From Bacteroidales bacterium (GTDB lineage: Bacteria > Bacteroidota > Bacteroidia > Bacteroidales > JAADGE01), in NCBI GenBank assembly GCA_029934265.1, contig JAOZMN010000114.1:1-8577 (forward strand): DNA of 8,577 bases, given 5' to 3'. This document shows, one piece after another, positions 6,580-8,577 of this stretch (position 1 is the stretch's first letter; each line of letters begins with the position of its first letter). Below the pieces are notes generated by a model. The model was not told where the DNA came from. It did not search any database and worked only from the letters and a program-made list of their open reading frames with translations. The position numbers and the translations under genes are program-made.

Positions 6580-7464
6580 TCATATATTTTTGATTAAATT
6601 TTCAATATCCGCATATAATTTATCCGATGCCGGTACCAAAGGCAGTCTTACATATTTTTGAGAAAGGATTTTATCATTACTTAGGATTTTCAGAGCCGCT
6701 TTTATACCGCCGGGATTTCCTTCTTTAAAGAGACTGTTTATTATATCCAATAATTTATAGTGCAATTTTTTAGCGGTTTCATAATTTCCGTCCAAAGCTT
6801 CATTTATCATTTTCGAGAAATCGGAAGGAAAAGCATTTGCAACCACAGAAATTACTCCGGACATACCAATCGAAATTAACGGCAAAGTTATGGCATCATC
6901 GCCGGAAAGAACTGTAAAACCGGCAGGTTTATTTTTTATAATTTGCATAATCTGCGTAAAATTTCCCGATGCTTCTTTTATTGCCGTGATATTTTGAAAT
7001 TCGTTTGCAAGTCGCAAAGTTGTTTGTGCCGAAATATTCGATGACGTTCTGCCGGGTACATTGTAAAGAATTATCGGCACCGGTGATGCTTGAGCTATTT
7101 CTTTATAATGCAGATACAAACCTTCTTGTGAAGGCTTATTATAATAAGGTGCTACCGAAAGTATGCCGTCTATACCGGTAAAATCAGTATTTTTTATCGT
7201 ATCTGTAAGGGATTTCGTATTATTTCCGCCCATTCCGAGTACTATCGGCAATTTTGATGCGTTAATTTCGATTATATGATTTACTACTGCTTGTTTTTCC
7301 GATTCGCTTAAAGTTACGGACTCTCCGGTAGTTCCCAGTACCACCAAAAAATTGACTCCTCCTGCTGTTACACTGTTTACCAAATTTGTAAGTGCCGTAA
7401 AATCAACACTTTTATCTTCTCTGAAAGGTGTAATGAGTGCGACTCCTGTTCCTGTAAATTTCAT
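6580..7464 (-). CDS. dapA: 4-hydroxy-tetrahydrodipicolinate synthase
   Basis: DapA condenses pyruvate with aspartate semialdehyde, the first step specific to the diaminopimelate/lysine branch, supplying peptidoglycan and protein synthesis. The 294 residues fit the family's single (beta/alpha)8 barrel. Active-site features are the GTTGES loop (44-49), Tyr107 in APYYNKPSQEG, Tyr134 and Arg139 in LYNVPGRTSSN, and the Schiff-base Lys163 in AIKEASGN. LSGDDAITLPLISIGMSGVI (186-205) is the usual conserved segment of later strands. The ATG at 7464 gives the canonical start MKFTGTGVALITPF. queA follows after 4 bp. The palindromic element ends 11 bp upstream and its inner hairpin is followed by a short T run, so transcription entering dapA may be affected by it. 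I saw no convincing TAnnTTTG promoter directly upstream. Confidence 0.97.
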   Translation of the reverse strand: MKFTGTGVALITPFREDKSVDFTALTNLVNSVTAGGVNFLVVLGTTGESVTLSESEKQAVVNHIIEINASKLPIVLGMGGNNTKSLTDTIKNTDFTGIDGILSVAPYYNKPSQEGLYLHYKEIAQASPVPIILYNVPGRTSSNISAQTTLRLANEFQNITAIKEASGNFTQIMQIIKNKPAGFTVLSGDDAITLPLISIGMSGVISVVANAFPSDFSKMINEALDGNYETAKKLHYKLLDIINSLFKEGNPGGIKAALKILSNDKILSQKYVRLPLVPASDKLYADIENLIKNI

Positions 7465-7487
7465 TATTATATTATTGAGTTCGGTAT

Positions 7488-7573
7488 AAAAAGACCCTTA
7501 GGGTTTGATTTAACAAAAATTAACAAAGCTAAATATTTGAATTACAGTTTATTACTTAAAACCCTAAGGGTCT
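7488..7573 (-). terminator. Candidate terminator or attenuator before dapA (inner hairpin plus T run)
   Basis: In the minus-strand transcript the 15-bp inner stem (arms 7573-7559 and 7506-7492) closes a 52-nt loop and is followed at once by five T (7492-7488, the first being the last base of the stem). This resembles an intrinsic terminator, except that the loop is unusually long. It would end transcripts from the DUF6913-like gene and stop 24 bp short of the dapA ATG, so dapA would need its own promoter inside or after it, or read-through control. Each arm is itself near-palindromic (ACCCT-T/A-AGGGT), so other folds compete. Confidence 0.4.
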
Positions 7574-7580
7574 GATTTTG

Positions 7581-7596
7581 AAAAAATATACTTTTT
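7581..7596. repeat. 16-bp direct repeat, copy 1 (inside the palindromic element)
   Basis: AAAAAATATACTTTTT is identical to 8366-8381, so copies lie on both sides of the DUF6913-like gene in the same orientation; both are preceded by TG followed by A. Its 3' half belongs to the right outer arm of the palindromic element. A related AAAAAGTATA stands inverted at 7640-7649. The sequence is low-complexity AT, so chance or slippage is possible. Confidence 0.35.
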
Positions 7597-7678
7597 AGAC
7601 TGAACTCATTATTTTTAGATACAAAATTTTGAAGTTGAAAAAAAGTATAAATTTTTATTTTTTTTTCACAATTTGTTT

Positions 7679-7691
7679 GCAACTTCGTTGC
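7679..7691. repeat. Small hairpin directly after the DUF6913-like gene
   Basis: GCAAC-TTC-GTTGC is a 5-bp inverted repeat with a 3-base loop, one base beyond the stop codon of the 180-residue gene. On the minus strand it is followed by an A-rich, not T-rich, stretch, so it does not look like an intrinsic terminator. It may simply protect the mRNA 3' end or be incidental. Confidence 0.3.
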
Positions 7692-7692
7692 G

Positions 7693-8235
7693 TTATGCTT
7701 TTTTTATCGTTGTAAGATAATGATTTAATTGTTCCCAAAAATATTTTGCATTATTATTTTTACCGAGTTTTATAATAAAATCGGCATTTGTATCCTGTTC
7801 CAAGCCTGAAACTTTAAATTCGGCTTGCGAAAGTGCAAATATATATTTAACGGGAAAATAATCTGTTAAAGTCAGGTCGATAAGCATATTTACTTTTCTC
7901 GAAATAAATCTGTATGCACTCGGACTTTCCGGTACACCTGTCCATTTAACTTTATTTATGGAAAAAAAATCAACATCTTTTTTATAAAGATAATTACCAA
8001 TAGTTTCTTGTTTTTCAACAAAGCCAAGTGCAAATACTTGCGTTCCTTTTTCCGACAAGGCTGAAATAAAGTTTTTAGCTTCTTTAAATTTAGTTTCCGA
8101 ACGTGCATCAAACAATATTGCAACAGTTTTAACATTATCCAATGTATGAAACTGTTTTTTGCGACTTAAATGCTTTATTTTGCGAGCAAGAATTATATTC
8201 CCGATTTTATGCCCTATTTTTTTCAAACTTTCCAC
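7693..8235 (-). CDS. DUF6913-like conserved protein of unknown function
   Basis: This is a 180-residue soluble protein without a signal peptide. Residues 1-30 are strongly basic (KKIGHKIGNII, RKIKHLSRKK). From about 35 it reads as an alpha/beta fold: VKTVAILFDAR (35-45), a helix to 61, then GTQVFALGFV (64-73), followed by VKWTGVPES (96-104), VNMLIDLTLTDYFPVKYIFA (115-134) and NADFIIKLG (150-158). A C-terminal helix, YFWEQLNHYLTTI, ends it. I recall this pattern, including W-x-G-x-P, LIDL and the final QLxHYL, from the Bacteroidota family DUF6913, often found close to dapA; that memory is unverified. The start is GTG, the first start codon after an in-frame stop. A TACTTTTG box just upstream leaves little room for a leader, so translation could begin slightly later, for example at the TTG four codons in. 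The function is unknown. Confidence 0.8.
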   Translation of the reverse strand: MESLKKIGHKIGNIILARKIKHLSRKKQFHTLDNVKTVAILFDARSETKFKEAKNFISALSEKGTQVFALGFVEKQETIGNYLYKKDVDFFSINKVKWTGVPESPSAYRFISRKVNMLIDLTLTDYFPVKYIFALSQAEFKVSGLEQDTNADFIIKLGKNNNAKYFWEQLNHYLTTIKKA

Positions 8236-8239
8236 AAGA

Positions 8240-8270
8240 CAAAAGTAATAATAAATTAAGAATTTTAAAA
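8240..8270 (-). promoter_or_regulatory. Weak candidate promoter of the DUF6913-like gene
   Basis: On the minus strand TACTTTTG (plus 8240-8247) fits the TAnnTTTG -7 box exactly. A TTTT (plus 8267-8270), one mismatch from the -33 TTTG, lies 19 bp upstream. The -7 box is only 4 bp before the GTG start, so the transcript would be leaderless or begin inside the assumed coding region. Either the annotated start is too early, the mRNA is leaderless, or the motif is chance. Confidence 0.22.
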
Positions 8271-8274
8271 TTTG

Positions 8275-8327
8275 CTTACCTTAAATTATTCGATAATTAA
8301 AGGTTTCCTGACTCTGTAACAGGTAAG
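8275..8327 (-). other. Structured leader candidate upstream of the DUF6913-like gene
   Basis: A more GC-rich patch in an otherwise A/T-dominated gap contains nested inverted repeats. An outer stem pairs CTTACCT (8275-8281) with AGGTAAG (8321-8327). Inside it are a 6-bp stem AATTAT/ATAATT (8284-8289 with 8293-8298) and a 4-bp stem CCTG/CAGG (8307-8310 with 8320-8323). The last competes with the outer stem for 8321-8323. If transcribed on the minus strand it would be part of the leader of the 180-residue gene. No known riboswitch class fits. The rest of the gap from 8328 to 8456 is low-complexity AT with no gene or site that I can support apart from the repeat at 8366. Confidence 0.25.
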
Positions 8328-8365
8328 GTGGTATATATAAAGTGTTTTTATTCAGATTATTATGA

Positions 8366-8381
8366 AAAAAATATACTTTTT
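8366..8381. repeat. 16-bp direct repeat, copy 2
   Basis: This is an exact second copy of AAAAAATATACTTTTT (see 7581-7596), here with one more A before it and one more T after it. It lies about 130 bp upstream of the DUF6913-like start. On the minus strand it reads AAAAAGTATATTTTTT. It might be a binding site shared by the two intergenic regions, or a coincidence of homopolymer runs. Confidence 0.3.
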
Positions 8382-8456
8382 TGAGTGTGTAAAAAAAGAA
8401 TTGTATTATTTAACTTTCGAATGAATCAGCTTTGGCAATTTTTTTTTGATAGATAC

Positions 8457-8498
8457 AAAAAAAAACTTTGCGAAAGAATTTCTCCCATTCGCAAAGTT
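8457..8498 (-). terminator. Rho-independent terminator downstream of tRNA-Lys
   Basis: In the minus-strand transcript the perfect 11-bp stem AACTTTGCGAA / TTCGCAAAGTT (plus 8488-8498 and 8464-8474) encloses a 13-nt loop and is followed by a run of T (plus 8463 down to 8457, continuous with the two T that end the stem). It lies 31 bp after the last base of the tRNA. This is a textbook intrinsic terminator, and it separates the tRNA transcript from the DUF6913-like gene. Confidence 0.9.
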
Positions 8499-8529
8499 CT
8501 ACCATGAAAAAATCAAAAAATTATGACAG

Positions 8530-8577
8530 TGACCCCTCTGCGACTCGAACGCAGGACCCACGGCTTAAAAGGCCGTT
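8530..8577 (-). tRNA. tRNA-Lys (anticodon UUU), 3' part, cut by right edge
   Basis: The visible part runs from about base 26 to the discriminator. The anticodon arm has the perfect stem ACGGC/GCCGT (plus 8572-8576 and 8560-8564) around the loop CTTTTAA, giving anticodon TTT, which reads AAA and AAG lysine codons. A five-base variable loop (GGGTC) and a perfect T arm follow: CTGCG, TTCGAGT, CGCAG (plus 8538-8554). The 3' acceptor strand is AGGGGTC with discriminator A at 8530. The 3' CCA is not encoded (CTG follows), so it must be added enzymatically. The D arm and the 5' acceptor strand lie beyond the window. A strong terminator follows. Confidence 0.95.

Larger units (their letters stand above)
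7476..7608. repeat. Nested palindromic element upstream of dapA (MITE-like or hairpin repeat)
   Basis: Outer arms 7476-7493 and 7591-7608 are inverted repeats matching at 16 of 18 positions (tgagttcggtataaaaag against the reverse complement of ctttttagactgaactca). Inner arms 7492-7506 and 7559-7573 match at 15 of 15 (agacccttagggttt / aaaccctaagggtct). On the left the outer and inner arms are continuous; on the right 17 extra bases (7574-7590) separate them. TTAT stands directly before and after the element and could be a target duplication, though the flanks are AT-rich. No ORF is inside, so it could only be a non-autonomous element. A duplicate elsewhere in the genome would be needed to call it mobile. 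Confidence 0.6.

Noticed and set aside
7492..7573. Telomere-like CCCTAA/TTAGGG motif or CRISPR-type repeat
   Set aside because: There are only two copies, in inverted orientation, with a 52-bp A/T-rich interval and no array or cas gene. They are the arms of the palindromic element.
8295..8325. Minus-strand agtcaggaaacct resembling the B12 box of cobalamin riboswitches
   Set aside because: The upstream core elements of that riboswitch (the GGTG, AATCC and CCCGC-ACTGT parts) are absent, and the 130 bp upstream are low-complexity AT.
8362..8424. 20-codon plus-strand ATG frame (MKKIYFFECVKKELYYLTFE)
   Set aside because: It is very short, made of homopolymer-derived codons, overlaps the 16-bp repeat and has no promoter or coding signature.

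Overview
The window looks like chromosomal DNA from a member of the Bacteroidota, probably an AT-rich Bacteroidales- or Flavobacteriia-like organism. The evidence is strongly AT-rich intergenic DNA, starts without recognisable Shine-Dalgarno sequences, promoter-like TAnnTTTG boxes, a QueA of the long Bacteroidota form, a GIN-domain (DUF2807) lipoprotein, a DUF6913-like protein beside dapA, and an ECF sigma factor paired with a zinc-finger/TPR anti-sigma factor. Four genes appear to use GTG or TTG starts. The assignment rests on recalled family knowledge, not on a database search.

Layout. Positions 2-1239 (+ strand) hold the C-terminal part of an outer-membrane beta-barrel protein, cut by the left edge, and a 178-residue protein with two membrane segments. 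They run into a long block of minus-strand genes, with only 5 bp between the convergent stop codons. Read in the direction of transcription, the minus strand holds: the 3' part of tRNA-Lys(UUU), cut by the right edge, and its terminator; a structured leader region and a DUF6913-like gene; a 133-bp palindromic element; dapA and queA (4 bp apart); a GIN-domain lipoprotein; hemA; and an overlapping sigma/anti-sigma pair.

How the genes relate. DapA (lysine and diaminopimelate synthesis), QueA (queuosine modification of tRNA) and HemA (first committed step of the C5 tetrapyrrole route, using Glu-tRNA) are housekeeping enzymes. Two of the three concern tRNA, and a tRNA-Lys lies upstream, but I see no mechanistic link between them. 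The sigma factor and the membrane-anchored anti-sigma factor form a likely envelope-sensing unit: the zinc-binding part faces the cytoplasm and the TPR part faces the periplasm. Its regulon cannot be read from this window.

The main structure that genes do not explain is the element at 7476-7608. It is a nested inverted repeat (outer arms 16/18, inner arms 15/15) that ends about 11 bp before the dapA start and is bordered by TTAT on both sides. It could be a small non-autonomous mobile element, a terminator or attenuator in front of dapA, or both. Smaller signals are a 12-bp palindrome with a second TTCCGGA site upstream of hemA, a short plus-strand ORF in the same gap, and an exact 16-bp AT-rich repeat on both sides of the DUF6913-like gene. 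I found no clearly novel multi-gene system. The window is mostly ordinary chromosome with a few intergenic features worth checking.
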